64,000 nt of DNA from contig OZ240687.1 of the NCBI GenBank assembly GCA_965199285.1, positions 1,426,001 through 1,490,000 on the forward strand, in the 5' to 3' direction. The notes under the pieces are model-generated. The model was not told the DNA's origin. It did not search any database and saw only the letters and a program-made list of their open reading frames with translations. The first letter of the stretch is position 1. Every line of letters begins with the position of its first letter. Source of the DNA: CBDDGJ01 sp965199285 (lineage in GTDB: Bacteria > Pseudomonadota > Alphaproteobacteria > RS24). Shown piece after piece: positions 44,942 through 53,936 of this stretch. The translations under genes and the position numbers were made by a program.

Positions 44942-46171
44942 CTATGTATGTAGTCCGAAATGGGCAAAATCGGTGAATATAGTTTGCGGGTTTGTGCGCT
45001 TGCCGGTTTTGCGGGCAATATAATCCATCCCCCATCCGGCCGCAATCTGACCAGCTTCACCTGTCTGGAACATTATATTTAGACCATGTGTGATGGCCGC
45101 AAGCGCGCTTGCATCGGCACGGCGGAGCTGATTATAATCTGACAAGCAATGCGGGTCATAAAGCGGCAACCCCACAGCGCGGCTTTGCGACAGGATTTTT
45201 GTTAGGCAGTGAATATCGCGGAGGGTTAAATTCAACCCTTGCCCGGCAAGCGGGTGAATCATGTGAACAGTCTCGCCCAACCCAATATAAGCGCCCGCAC
45301 TATACTGATCGGCAAGCAATAAGGATAAGGGGCGCGTCGCATGGGCGGTGCTGGCAATGGCGTGTATCCCAATCGGGCTTAAGTGCTGGTTAAGCTCGTG
45401 CAAAACCATCTCTGGCGAGGCTTTTAGAAATGCTTTGGCGCGATGGCGCGCCTGTGACCAGATGAGCGCATAATCCTTATCCCCCCCATCCCTATCCCCC
45501 CCATCCTTATCCCTATCGGGTGCGGGCAAAAGCGCGAGCGGCCCAAAGCTCGTGAAAATCTGCACCGCTTTTTGATCGTGAGGGGCGGCGCATGTCACCT
45601 TGCCAACAAATGCGGCTTGCTGATAATCATGCTGCAAAATATTTATGCCGCAAAGCGCCCGAAACGGGGAGTGCGCGCCGCTTGCATCTATGCATAAATT
45701 GGCGCTAAGCGTGTCGCCATTTGTGAGATGCGCCCGCGCATATTCATCTATCTGTGAGGTTTCAATCTGTTCTGAAAACTGCGCCAGCTTGCTTTCGCTC
45801 AGTTTTTGCCGCACCGCATTAGATAATGTATCGAGCGCGACAATATAAGCAGCAGGGGGGTGGGAGGTATCGGCATCATTATTTTGATATAAATTAAGCT
45901 GCGTTGCCGCACTGCCTTGCGGCGCATTATAAATATCCATCGATTGCACGGCGCATATGTGCGGCGATAAATCATCCCAAATGCCAATCTCTTCACATAA
46001 TTGGCGGCTGGATTGGGTAAGCGCCAAAACCGAATAGCCTTCCAATGCGGTGCGCATGTCAGAGGCTGCGGCTTGGCAAATAACCGAAAACCCCGCTTTT
46101 TGAAGCGATAAAGCGCAAATATGGGCGCTATTACCGGTTCCCAAAACCATAATGTCATAATCTGTTGTCAT
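44942..46171 (-). CDS. UbiH/UbiF-like FAD-dependent monooxygenase
   Basis: 409-residue flavoprotein hydroxylase of the ubiquinone-ring family. The C-terminal GETVHMIHPLAGQGLNLTLRDI is the second FAD motif (usually GDAAH...). The N-terminal dinucleotide motif reads VLGTGNSAHICAL in place of the canonical G-x-G-x-x-G-PAG, so binding may be altered. A low-complexity insert DRDKDGGDRDGGDKD near the centre is encoded by C-rich repeats at 45479-45518. Which ring position it hydroxylates is not clear. Start set at MTTDYDIMVLG. Confidence 0.84.
   Translation of the reverse strand: MTTDYDIMVLGTGNSAHICALSLQKAGFSVICQAAASDMRTALEGYSVLALTQSSRQLCEEIGIWDDLSPHICAVQSMDIYNAPQGSAATQLNLYQNNDADTSHPPAAYIVALDTLSNAVRQKLSESKLAQFSEQIETSQIDEYARAHLTNGDTLSANLCIDASGAHSPFRALCGINILQHDYQQAAFVGKVTCAAPHDQKAVQIFTSFGPLALLPAPDRDKDGGDRDGGDKDYALIWSQARHRAKAFLKASPEMVLHELNQHLSPIGIHAIASTAHATRPLSLLLADQYSAGAYIGLGETVHMIHPLAGQGLNLTLRDIHCLTKILSQSRAVGLPLYDPHCLSDYNQLRRADASALAAITHGLNIMFQTGEAGQIAAGWGMDYIARKTGKRTNPQTIFTDFAHFGLHT
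45479..45518. repeat. C-rich imperfect tandem repeat in the UbiH-like gene
   Basis: Alternating CCCTATC, CCATCC and CCTTATC units with a seven-C run encode an Asp/Gly/Arg/Lys-rich loop. Length is in frame. The tract is prone to slippage and is absent from typical UbiH proteins as known to the annotator. Confidence 0.75.
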
Positions 46172-46397
46172 ATGCCTAAAATACCAGCCTGTAAGATGCC
46201 GGAGAAACAATATGCCGTCCAGAGAAAAATAGATTTATTATCTGCCCAAAAATTAGTCATTTCCTTTTTAATAAGAAAGATGCCTTATTTTTTAGCAATT
46301 TTGCCCTGTTTTGCGAAATTTTACCCCTCAATAACTGGTATAATATCTGCTTTAATCACGGGTATTCATATTACAAATCAGGGATAAGGATAATAAC

Positions 46398-47798
46398 ATG
46401 TATAAAATTTATAAAAGTGAAGATCAACAAGTTCAGGTACAAAAACTTGAAGCATTACCCTTTCATACGCAAAAGGGCAGTTCATTGTTTACGCGGTTTG
46501 CGAAATCGAGCCTTCTATTTGCGGGGCTGTTAGCATTAATCATGGGCAATGCTCATGCGGCCGTTGAGGGGGAAACAGCATTTGTTTTTAACAGCCTTCT
46601 GTTTCTCTTATGTGGCGTTCTGGTTATGTGGATGGCAGCAGGCTTCGCCATGCTGGAAGCCGGGATGGTGCGCAGCAAAAGCGTTTCGACAATTTGCCTA
46701 AAAAATATAGCGCTTTATTCTCTTGCGGGAATTATCTATTATTTTGTCGGCTATAATTTAATGTATGGCGTTGAGACGGGCGGATTTTTAGGTGAATTTG
46801 CCATTTGGGGGCCTGATGATAGTGCGGTTCTTTCCGAAACGCCAGACTTTGGCGATGGCGACACCTATGCCAGTGGCTCGGATTGGTTCTTCCAAATGGT
46901 GTTTGTCGCCACCACGGCATCGATTGTATCTGGTACGCTGGCGGAACGCATTAAGCTATGGCCGTTTCTGATTTTTATTGCGGTTCTTACCGGCTTAATT
47001 TACCCCATTCAAGGCAGCTGGCAATGGGGCGGCGGCTGGTTAAGCGAAGCGGGCTTTAGTGATTTTGCTGGTTCAACCCTGGTTCACTCGGTCGGCGGCT
47101 GGGCGGCTCTCATCGGTGCGATTATGCTCGGCGCACGGCAAGGACGCTTTAGCGCAACCGGCGAAGCAACGCCCATGCCTGGCTCATCCATGCCCTTGGC
47201 AACGCTTGGCACATTCGTTCTCTGGATGGGGTGGTTCGGATTTAATGGCGGTTCGCAATTAGCGCTCGGCAGTGCGGAAAATGCGGTGGCGATTTCACAA
47301 ATCTTCATCAACACAAATCTCGCCGCTGCCGGTGGTGTGATTGCCGCAATGGTGATGAGCCAAATCATTTATAAAAAAGTCGATCTGACATTCGCCTTAA
47401 ATGGCGCGATTGGTGGGCTGGTATCAATCACCGCCGAGCCTTTAGCCCCTTCGGGCGAGCTTGCGATTCTTATCGGCGCGATTGGTGGTACGCTTATCCC
47501 GCTTTCAGCCTTACTGCTTGATAAGCTGAAGATAGATGATGTGGTTGGCGCTATCCCTGCTCACCTTGTGTGCGGCATATGGGGGACGCTTGTCGTGCCG
47601 CTTAGCAATAGCGAAACAAGTTTCTCAAGCCAGCTTTTGGGCGTGGTGTCGATTGGTGCATTTGCTGTCGTCATGAGCTTCATTGTCTGGGGGCTGATTA
47701 AAATGGTGATCGGCTTGCGGCCAAGCGAAAGTGAGGAATATGATGGGCTCGATAGGCTGGAAACAGGTATTGAGGCTTATCCTGAGTTCACGAGATAA
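46398..47798 (+). CDS. amtB: Ammonium transporter (Amt family), copy 1
   Basis: 466-residue inner-membrane ammonium channel. An N-terminal region of 33 polar residues precedes a signal-like hydrophobic stretch (SLLFAGLLALIMGNAHA) with a likely cleavage after AHA; eleven membrane helices follow. Family blocks include MLEAGMVRSKS, ADFAGSTLVHSVGGW-type FAGSTLVHSVGGWAAL with the pore histidine, and GAIPAHLVCGIWGTL with the second. AAGGATAATAAC precedes the ATG. No glnK or glnB lies next to it, which is unusual. Confidence 0.94.
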   Translation: MYKIYKSEDQQVQVQKLEALPFHTQKGSSLFTRFAKSSLLFAGLLALIMGNAHAAVEGETAFVFNSLLFLLCGVLVMWMAAGFAMLEAGMVRSKSVSTICLKNIALYSLAGIIYYFVGYNLMYGVETGGFLGEFAIWGPDDSAVLSETPDFGDGDTYASGSDWFFQMVFVATTASIVSGTLAERIKLWPFLIFIAVLTGLIYPIQGSWQWGGGWLSEAGFSDFAGSTLVHSVGGWAALIGAIMLGARQGRFSATGEATPMPGSSMPLATLGTFVLWMGWFGFNGGSQLALGSAENAVAISQIFINTNLAAAGGVIAAMVMSQIIYKKVDLTFALNGAIGGLVSITAEPLAPSGELAILIGAIGGTLIPLSALLLDKLKIDDVVGAIPAHLVCGIWGTLVVPLSNSETSFSSQLLGVVSIGAFAVVMSFIVWGLIKMVIGLRPSESEEYDGLDRLETGIEAYPEFTR

Positions 47799-47807
47799 TT
47801 AAATTAA

Positions 47808-47911
47808 GTTTAACTTTACCTCCTAATTTTTGACTTAATTTTCTCTGGGGCAGAGCACTTTCATAGTGCTCTGTTCTGGATTTTGGGGTAAAGATAAGAC
47901 TAAAGTTAAAC
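47808..47911. repeat. Inverted repeat flanking the amt-amt intergenic hairpin
   Basis: GTTTAACTTTA (47808-47818) and TAAAGTTAAAC (47901-47911) are exact 11-base inverted copies in the 129-base gap between the two ammonium transporter genes. The right copy directly precedes the AGAGGAGG ribosome binding site of the second gene, so a folded transcript could influence its translation. Confidence 0.7.
47851..47880 (+). terminator. Hairpin between the two ammonium transporter genes
   Basis: CAGAGCACT (47851-47859), loop TTCAT, AGTGCTCTG (47865-47873): a perfect nine-base stem followed by a T-containing but weak tail. It could end or attenuate transcription from copy 1 before copy 2. Confidence 0.6.
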
Positions 47912-47927
47912 AGAGGAGGAAAGAATA

Positions 47928-49142
47928 ATGTCAACAGGAAGCGATGTCTTTTTTATTTTAATGGGAGCGATTTTGGTGTTTGCCATGCATGCTGGATTTG
48001 CATTTTTAGAAGTGGGGACTGTCAGGAAAAAGAACCAAGTCAATGCGCTGGTTAAAATCCTTAGCGATTTTGGGGTTTCAACCATTGCCTATTTTTTTAT
48101 CGGCTATTGGCTTGCTTATGGCACACAGTTTCTCGCGGCCGCCAATATTATTAGCGGCGCACCAGATAGCGCTTATGAGCCGCAAGGTTTGACGCTGATA
48201 AAGTTTTTCTTTTTGCTTACATTTGCCGCCGCCATTCCGGCGATTATTTCTGGCGGCATTGCGGAGCGGGCAAAATTTGGTTCACAGCTCATCGCTTCAT
48301 TGCTGATTGTGGCGCTGGTTTATCCGCTTTTTGAAGGCATGATTTGGAACGGAAATTTTGGCTTTCAAAATTGGTTAGAGGCACGTTTCGGCGCCAGCTT
48401 TCATGATTTTGCAGGCTCGGTTGTGGTGCATGGGGTCGGTGGCTGGATTGCTTGCGCCGCCGTGATTTTGCTTGGCGCCCGCGCGGGGCGCTATGGTGAA
48501 AAAGGGCAAGCCTTTCCGCCTTCCTCCATTCCATGGCTGGCGCTTGGTTCATGGCTATTATGTATTGGTTGGTTTGGCTTTAATGTGGTAAGCGCGCAAA
48601 GTCTAGACGGCATATCCGGTCTGGTTGCGGTAAACTCTCTCATGGCGATGGTTGGTGGTCTATTGGCGGCGCTTTTTGTCGGGCGGATGGATCCGGGCTT
48701 TGTCCATAATGGCGCTTTGGCGGGGCTGGTTGCTGTTTGTGCAGGCTCTGACATTATGCACCCGACCGGCGCGTTGGTAACCGGCGCGGTGGCGGGCGCG
48801 CTGTTTGTGGTGATGTTCACAATCTGTCAAGAAAAGCTAAAAATAGATGATGTGTTGGGGGTCTGGCCGCTGCATGGGCTTGCTGGTGCATGGGGCGGCA
48901 TTGCGGCTGGCATTTTCGGGCTACAAGCGCTTGGCGGCTTAGGCGGGGTTAGCCTTTTGGCGCAAATCATCGGCACGCTGGTCGGCTGTGGTTTTGCTTT
49001 TGCGGCTGGTTTTGTGGTCTATGGTTTCATCAAAGCGGTTGCCGGTATTCGCCTATCGCCGGAAGATGAACATATGGGGGCGGATTTAAGCATCCATAAA
49101 ATTGGGGCTGACCCAGAAACCACAATGTGGGGCAATAGATGA
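47928..49142 (+). CDS. Ammonium transporter (Amt family), copy 2
   Basis: 404-residue Amt/Rh-type channel without a signal-like extension. It has FAFLEVGTVRKKNQVN, FHDFAGSVVVHGVGGWIA with the pore histidine, and GVWPLHGLAGAWGGIAAGIFG with the second histidine. The two copies have clearly diverged (for example EAGMVRSKS versus EVGTVRKKN), so this is an old duplication or separate acquisition, not a recent copy. A strong AGAGGAGG ribosome binding site precedes it. A terminator follows its stop. Confidence 0.94.
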   Translation: MSTGSDVFFILMGAILVFAMHAGFAFLEVGTVRKKNQVNALVKILSDFGVSTIAYFFIGYWLAYGTQFLAAANIISGAPDSAYEPQGLTLIKFFFLLTFAAAIPAIISGGIAERAKFGSQLIASLLIVALVYPLFEGMIWNGNFGFQNWLEARFGASFHDFAGSVVVHGVGGWIACAAVILLGARAGRYGEKGQAFPPSSIPWLALGSWLLCIGWFGFNVVSAQSLDGISGLVAVNSLMAMVGGLLAALFVGRMDPGFVHNGALAGLVAVCAGSDIMHPTGALVTGAVAGALFVVMFTICQEKLKIDDVLGVWPLHGLAGAWGGIAAGIFGLQALGGLGGVSLLAQIIGTLVGCGFAFAAGFVVYGFIKAVAGIRLSPEDEHMGADLSIHKIGADPETTMWGNR

Positions 49143-49170
49143 TAAATTTCCCGCATGGATAAGGATATGG

Positions 49171-49200
49171 AAAGGGCAGCCGCAAGCTGCCCTTTTCTTT
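49171..49200 (+). terminator. Intrinsic terminator after the amt pair
   Basis: AAAGGGCAGC (49171-49180), loop CGCAA, GCTGCCCTTT (49186-49195) followed by TCTTTTCTT. A ten-base G+C-rich stem with a T-rich tail 28 bases after the stop of the second amt gene: a textbook Rho-independent terminator. Confidence 0.9.
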
Positions 49201-49254
49201 TCTTATGTCGGCAAATCAGCTAGATTATATCGGCATAAACCAAAAGAGACATTC

Positions 49255-50448
49255 ATGATCGCCACAGCCTTTGCCGATTTACCCATCTCCCCTTTTGCGC
49301 GGTTACGCGCATTGCTAAGCGATATTGAGCCGGCGAAGACAGAAATATCCTTAGCGCTTGGGGAGCCGCGCCATCCGCCGCCCGCAATGGTCATATCAGC
49401 ATTGGCGCAAGAGCATATGGCGTATGGAAAATATCCGCCGATTGCCGGAACTGATGCGTTGCGGCACGCTATTCATGGTTGGCTTGGTCGCCGCTTTTCA
49501 CTGCCGTCAGATTTTATTGACCCCGCCACGCAGATTTTGCCAGTGAACGGAACCCGCGAGGCTTTATTTCTGGCCGCCCAATTAGCACCGCAAAAATCAC
49601 CTGCCTATTGCATGATGCCCAATCCCTTTTATCAAGTCTATGCGGCGGCAGCGCTCGCAGCGCGGCAAACCCCTTATTATTTATCCGCCAGTGCCGGACA
49701 AGGGTTTTTGCCAGAGTTAGGAAGCGTCACAGAAACCGAATGGCAAAATTGCAGTGTTTTTTATTTATGTTCCCCTGCCAATCCGCAAGGGGTGATTGCC
49801 GGGCGCGATTATCTCACGATATTATTACATTATGCACAAAAATATGAGTTTCTTTTGCTGGTTGATGAGTGCTATTGCGAGATTTATGATAAATCCCCGC
49901 CGCCTTCTATTTTAGAAATTATGCAAAGTGAAAACATGTCCGATGCGCCCGTGTTGGCATTTCATTCGCTATCAAAACGCTCTAATCTGCCGGGTTTGCG
50001 AAGCGGCTTTGTCGCAGGCGGCAAAACGATAATGCAGCGTTTTTTCGATTTACGGATGATTGCGGCGCCGCAAAATCCGCTGCCTGCCCAATATGCCGCT
50101 AGCCTAGCATGGCAAGATGATGCGCATGTGATTGAAAACCGTTCGCTTTATCAGAAAAAATTTGCCCTTGCAGAAGAGATTTTGGCAGGCTCTTTTTGCT
50201 TTACGCGCCCTGCCGGCGGATTTTTTCTATGGCTCAAAACAAAAGATGATGAGCGTGCCGCGCTTAAGCTCTATCGGCAGGAAGGCATTCGGGTTCTACC
50301 AGGTAGCTATTTGGCGCGCCCCGATAGGCAAGGAGTAAATCCGGCGCATGGATATTTGCGGCTGGCGCTTGTCGGTGAGATTGAAGAAACCCGCAATGCG
50401 CTTATGCGTTTGCGAGACTGTTTGCAAGATGATGAGGAACAGGCATGA
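49255..50448 (+). CDS. Class I/II aminotransferase, DapC-like
   Basis: 397-residue PLP aminotransferase. The PLP-lysine region FHSLSKRSNLPGLRSGFVAGG is that of DapC-like N-succinyldiaminopimelate aminotransferases; NGTREALFLAAQ, LCSPANPQGV and LLVDECYCEIY are family blocks. A role in lysine or peptidoglycan precursor synthesis is likely but other amino-acid substrates are possible. Start at 49255 has AGAGAC before it; the frame upstream has no support. Overlaps ftsK by 4 bases. Confidence 0.88.
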   Translation: MIATAFADLPISPFARLRALLSDIEPAKTEISLALGEPRHPPPAMVISALAQEHMAYGKYPPIAGTDALRHAIHGWLGRRFSLPSDFIDPATQILPVNGTREALFLAAQLAPQKSPAYCMMPNPFYQVYAAAALAARQTPYYLSASAGQGFLPELGSVTETEWQNCSVFYLCSPANPQGVIAGRDYLTILLHYAQKYEFLLLVDECYCEIYDKSPPPSILEIMQSENMSDAPVLAFHSLSKRSNLPGLRSGFVAGGKTIMQRFFDLRMIAAPQNPLPAQYAASLAWQDDAHVIENRSLYQKKFALAEEILAGSFCFTRPAGGFFLWLKTKDDERAALKLYRQEGIRVLPGSYLARPDRQGVNPAHGYLRLALVGEIEETRNALMRLRDCLQDDEEQA

Positions 50449-52718
50449 GCGAGACAATAAAAGCAACGCTCCTTTGGGGTCTTAAAAAAGTGCTGACATT
50501 GGTGGCGGCGCTGGCGCTGTTATTATGGGGGCTGGCTTTATTGAGTTTTAACACCTCTGACACCAGCCCCAATAATGTCGCGCTGCAAGAGCCGCAAAAT
50601 CTGCTCGGTGGGGCCGGTGCTTTGATTGCTGATACAAGCCTGCAAATGATTGGTATTGGGGTGGCGGCTTTATTTATCTTTCTGGCACGGCAGATTATCA
50701 CATTTTGGCAGCTTGGGATGTTCGCTACAACGCGGAAACAATTATTTGCTGTTTTTCTGGCGCTTTTGGGATTGAGTTTTAGTCATGCATTATGGCCGCT
50801 CGGTGTGAGTGCAGAAGCCCCACAGGCGGGCGGTATTTTGGGGCAAGTCTTGCTTTCCCCGGCGCAAATGGCACTCGCATTATTACCCGCTTCATTTGCC
50901 CCTTATATGCAGCCCTTAGCATATAGTGTCGGGCTATTGATTTTTTTAATCAGTGTGATGCTGGGGCTTTATAGCGCTGGCTGGTTGGCGCAATCTATAT
51001 CGCGTCTCAAACAGATAATCGGTTTGATTTGGCACGGCTGCTATAGGATGATTATATTTCTTATCCGCCGTGAGGGGGCACATGCCAAAACCAAATCGAA
51101 GCGCAAAATATCCAGCCCGCGCAAAAAACCCGTATCGGAAGGTAGCCAAGCCGAAGAGCAAGATCAAGAGGTTGAAAATTCATCCTCCAAACCCTCATCC
51201 CCCAAATCGCGCGGGCGCAGCGGGGCAGGAAAGTTTAAGCTGCCGCCCTTATCTTTATTGCAGCCGCATAAAAATGCGCAAGCATCAGAGCCAGACCCAA
51301 AAAGTCTTGAAGAAAATGCAACGCGGTTAGAAGAGGTGCTAAATGAGTTTGGTATTGTCGGTGACATAAAAGATGTCCGCACCGGACCGGTGGTTACGCT
51401 TTATGAATTAGAACCAGGGCCGGGCATTCGGTCATCGCGGGTGGTAGGCTTGGCTGAAGATATTGCCCGTTCTATGGGGGCTATTTCTTGTCGGGTGGCA
51501 CCAGTTCCGGGTGCAAATATCATTGGGATTGAGCTTCCCAATGAAGCGCGCCAAACCGTGTCGTTGCACGAATTGTTAAACTCAACCGCTTATAAAAAAA
51601 GTGAATTTCATCTCGCTTTGGCGCTTGGTAAAGATATTGGTGGTGCGCCGGTTCTCACCGATCTTGCCCGCATGCCGCATTTGCTGGTTGCGGGCACAAC
51701 CGGCTCGGGGAAATCTGTCGGTGTTAACTCAATGATCCTTTCGCTTCTTTATCGTCTCACGCCGGAGGAATGTCGGCTTATTCTGGTTGATCCAAAAATG
51801 CTGGAGCTGTCGATTTATGATGGTATCCCGCATTTGCTCGCACCGGTTGTCACCGATCCCAAAAAAGCGGTTGTTGCTTTAAAATGGGCGGTGCAAGAAA
51901 TGGAAAATCGCTATCGTAAAATGGCAAAAATGAATGTCCGTAATATTGATGGCTATAATGAACGGATGGCAGAAGCCATCGCTAAAGACCGGCCGCTTTC
52001 GCGGCAAGTGCAAACCGGATTTCACCCCGAAACCGGCGAGGCGATTTACGAAATGGAAGAAATTGTGCCGGAAAAATTGCCTTATATTGTGGTGATTATT
52101 GATGAAATGGCGGATTTAATGATGGTGGCCGGAAAAGATATTGAGGCGGCGGTGCAGCGATTGGCACAAATGGCACGTGCTGCGGGTATTCATGTCATCA
52201 CCGCCACCCAGCGCCCTTCTGTCGATGTGATTACCGGAACCATTAAGGCGAATTTCCCGAGCCGGATTTCTTTCAAGGTGACCTCTAAGATCGATAGCCG
52301 GACAATTCTTGGTGAACAAGGCGCGGAGCAACTTCTTGGGCAGGGCGATAGCCTGTTTATGGATACAGCAAGCTCGCGGCGGGTGCATTCACCTTTTGTA
52401 TCAGATGCTGAGGTTGAAAGCGTTGTTGAATTTCTAAAAGCGCAAGCCATTCCTGAATATATAGAGAGTGTGACCGCCGCTCCGCCAGAAGAAAATGACG
52501 ACACGGAACAAAGCAAGGAAGATGCGGCTCATTCGCTTTATGACCAAGCGGTGGCGATTGTGGCGCGCGACCGTCGTGCCTCCACCAGCTATATCCAAAG
52601 GCGCTTATCAATCGGCTATAATCGTGCCGCGACGCTTATCGAGCAGATGGAAGATGAAGGGGTTATTAGCCCGCCAAATGCAAGCGGCAAGCGTGAAGTT
52701 TTGGTAGAGGATCATTAA
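50445..52718 (+). CDS. ftsK: DNA translocase FtsK
   Basis: Septal DNA pump that clears and resolves chromosome ends at division. 757 residues: about four N-terminal membrane segments (residues 15-195), a short basic linker (KSKRKISSPRKKP), the alpha/beta motor with Walker A GTTGSGKS at about residue 416 and Walker B VVIIDEMADLMM, and a C-terminal winged-helix gamma domain (RRASTSYIQRRLSIGYNRAA) that reads KOPS sites. The linker is short compared with E. coli, as in alphaproteobacteria. Confidence 0.96.
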   Translation: MSETIKATLLWGLKKVLTLVAALALLLWGLALLSFNTSDTSPNNVALQEPQNLLGGAGALIADTSLQMIGIGVAALFIFLARQIITFWQLGMFATTRKQLFAVFLALLGLSFSHALWPLGVSAEAPQAGGILGQVLLSPAQMALALLPASFAPYMQPLAYSVGLLIFLISVMLGLYSAGWLAQSISRLKQIIGLIWHGCYRMIIFLIRREGAHAKTKSKRKISSPRKKPVSEGSQAEEQDQEVENSSSKPSSPKSRGRSGAGKFKLPPLSLLQPHKNAQASEPDPKSLEENATRLEEVLNEFGIVGDIKDVRTGPVVTLYELEPGPGIRSSRVVGLAEDIARSMGAISCRVAPVPGANIIGIELPNEARQTVSLHELLNSTAYKKSEFHLALALGKDIGGAPVLTDLARMPHLLVAGTTGSGKSVGVNSMILSLLYRLTPEECRLILVDPKMLELSIYDGIPHLLAPVVTDPKKAVVALKWAVQEMENRYRKMAKMNVRNIDGYNERMAEAIAKDRPLSRQVQTGFHPETGEAIYEMEEIVPEKLPYIVVIIDEMADLMMVAGKDIEAAVQRLAQMARAAGIHVITATQRPSVDVITGTIKANFPSRISFKVTSKIDSRTILGEQGAEQLLGQGDSLFMDTASSRRVHSPFVSDAEVESVVEFLKAQAIPEYIESVTAAPPEENDDTEQSKEDAAHSLYDQAVAIVARDRRASTSYIQRRLSIGYNRAATLIEQMEDEGVISPPNASGKREVLVEDH

Positions 52719-53321
52719 ATGTTACGCTATCTCTATTTCGGATTTTTTGTTTGGTTATGTGTTGTTGTGATGGATCACCCGCAAGCTAATGATGAAATAA
52801 TTTTGCAGTCTATCGATTCTTATATGGCAGATATTGAGCATTTGTCAGGCGGGTTCACGCAAGTCGAACAGCGTGGCAATCAAAGCAATGGGAAATTTTA
52901 TTGGCGCCGTCCCGATCGATTGCGGTTCGAATATGCCCTGCCTGATGAGGCGATCATCATTGCCAATGATGATTGGCTAAGCATACAAGAATATCCCGGC
53001 GCTCAAGCCAATCGCTATCCCATAAACAGCACGCCTCTGGCACTGTTTTTTGATCCGCAATTTCGATTTGCAACATCGCCTTATGTGCAGAGCATAAAAC
53101 AATGGCCAGAAACAATTGAAATTATTCTTGAAGACCCACAACAAGATATTGCTGGTCGCTTAGGGCTGTTCTTTACGTGGCCAGATATAAGCTGGCTGGG
53201 GTGGCGCGTCGATGATATACAGGGGCAAAACATCATGGTGCAATTATATGAATTAAACCAGACCGCATATTTGCCGGCGCATCTGTTTTGGGTTGAGGAG
53301 ATTGAGCGGAATGATGATTGA
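52719..53321 (+). CDS. lolA: Outer-membrane lipoprotein carrier LolA
   Basis: Periplasmic chaperone that carries lipoproteins from LolCDE to LolB. A signal peptide (LYFGFFVWLCVVVMDHPQA) precedes the LolA fold: SGGFTQVEQRGNQSNGKFYWRRPDRLRFEY is characteristic. 200 residues. Begins immediately after the ftsK stop. Overlaps the start of the next gene by 11 bases. Confidence 0.93.
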   Translation: MLRYLYFGFFVWLCVVVMDHPQANDEIILQSIDSYMADIEHLSGGFTQVEQRGNQSNGKFYWRRPDRLRFEYALPDEAIIIANDDWLSIQEYPGAQANRYPINSTPLALFFDPQFRFATSPYVQSIKQWPETIEIILEDPQQDIAGRLGLFFTWPDISWLGWRVDDIQGQNIMVQLYELNQTAYLPAHLFWVEEIERNDD

Positions 53322-53931
53322 TGCGCATGAGCTACAAGATTTAGAAGATGAAATTCCGCTTCTTATAAAGCTGCGGGCGTTTGTTCTGAGCATGGGTGAG
53401 ATCGGCTGGTTTGCCAATATTGGCGAAACCCTGTCGTCTGAATGTCTTCATATTGCGCGCGCCTATGTTTCACAATTAGGGTTCCCGGAAACAGAGATTG
53501 TACCATTGCAAAATTGGCAAGAAGCGGCAGATGCAGCCGCCGCCCAAGATTTTAACAGCCCCGCTTGGGAGGCCGAAGAGCAGTTGCGAGCAAGCCTTAC
53601 CACACAGGCGATGGATATATTCACCCCGCAAGCGCTGGAAATGATGACAGCTTTTACCAGTGCCAGCCTTGCTGAATTAGTGCAAGAAAGTGCTGAGGAG
53701 GTTCTTTATATGAGTGATGAAGATGACGCGCTTTTGCATCTTCTCATCGGGGCAGCGCAACAAGCGGCGCATTCGGTCATGCTTGCCTTTGCTGCGCATT
53801 TAGACCCTTATGAACAAAATATTATAAATAAAGAAGAGCTGATGGCACATCCTTTCATGTTAAAATATCAGCTTTTCGCAGATGGCCGCTGGCCGGTTGC
53901 CATCACTGGTCGTAGTTTTAATATCTTATAA
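53311..53931 (+). CDS. Unrecognised acidic helical protein next to lolA
   Basis: 206 residues, no signal peptide or membrane segment, strongly acidic and predicted largely helical. I do not recognise a family. Notable stretches are the N-terminal MIDAHELQDLEDEIPLLIKL, an alanine-rich segment around residues 70-80 (AADAAAAQDF) and the C-terminal LFADGRWPVAITGRSFNIL, which looks like a short beta region. Codon use matches neighbours, and the start overlaps lolA with GAGGAG 10 bases upstream, so it is a real, probably cotranscribed gene. No function is proposed. Confidence 0.7.
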   Translation: MMIDAHELQDLEDEIPLLIKLRAFVLSMGEIGWFANIGETLSSECLHIARAYVSQLGFPETEIVPLQNWQEAADAAAAQDFNSPAWEAEEQLRASLTTQAMDIFTPQALEMMTAFTSASLAELVQESAEEVLYMSDEDDALLHLLIGAAQQAAHSVMLAFAAHLDPYEQNIINKEELMAHPFMLKYQLFADGRWPVAITGRSFNIL

Positions 53932-53936
53932 GGGGC

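Noticed and set aside
46211..46397. TATAAT at 46339-46344 as a promoter of the first amt gene, and a possible sigma-54 site
   Set aside because: No acceptable -35 at normal spacing and no GG-N10-GC sigma-54 pattern was found, so no promoter was annotated.
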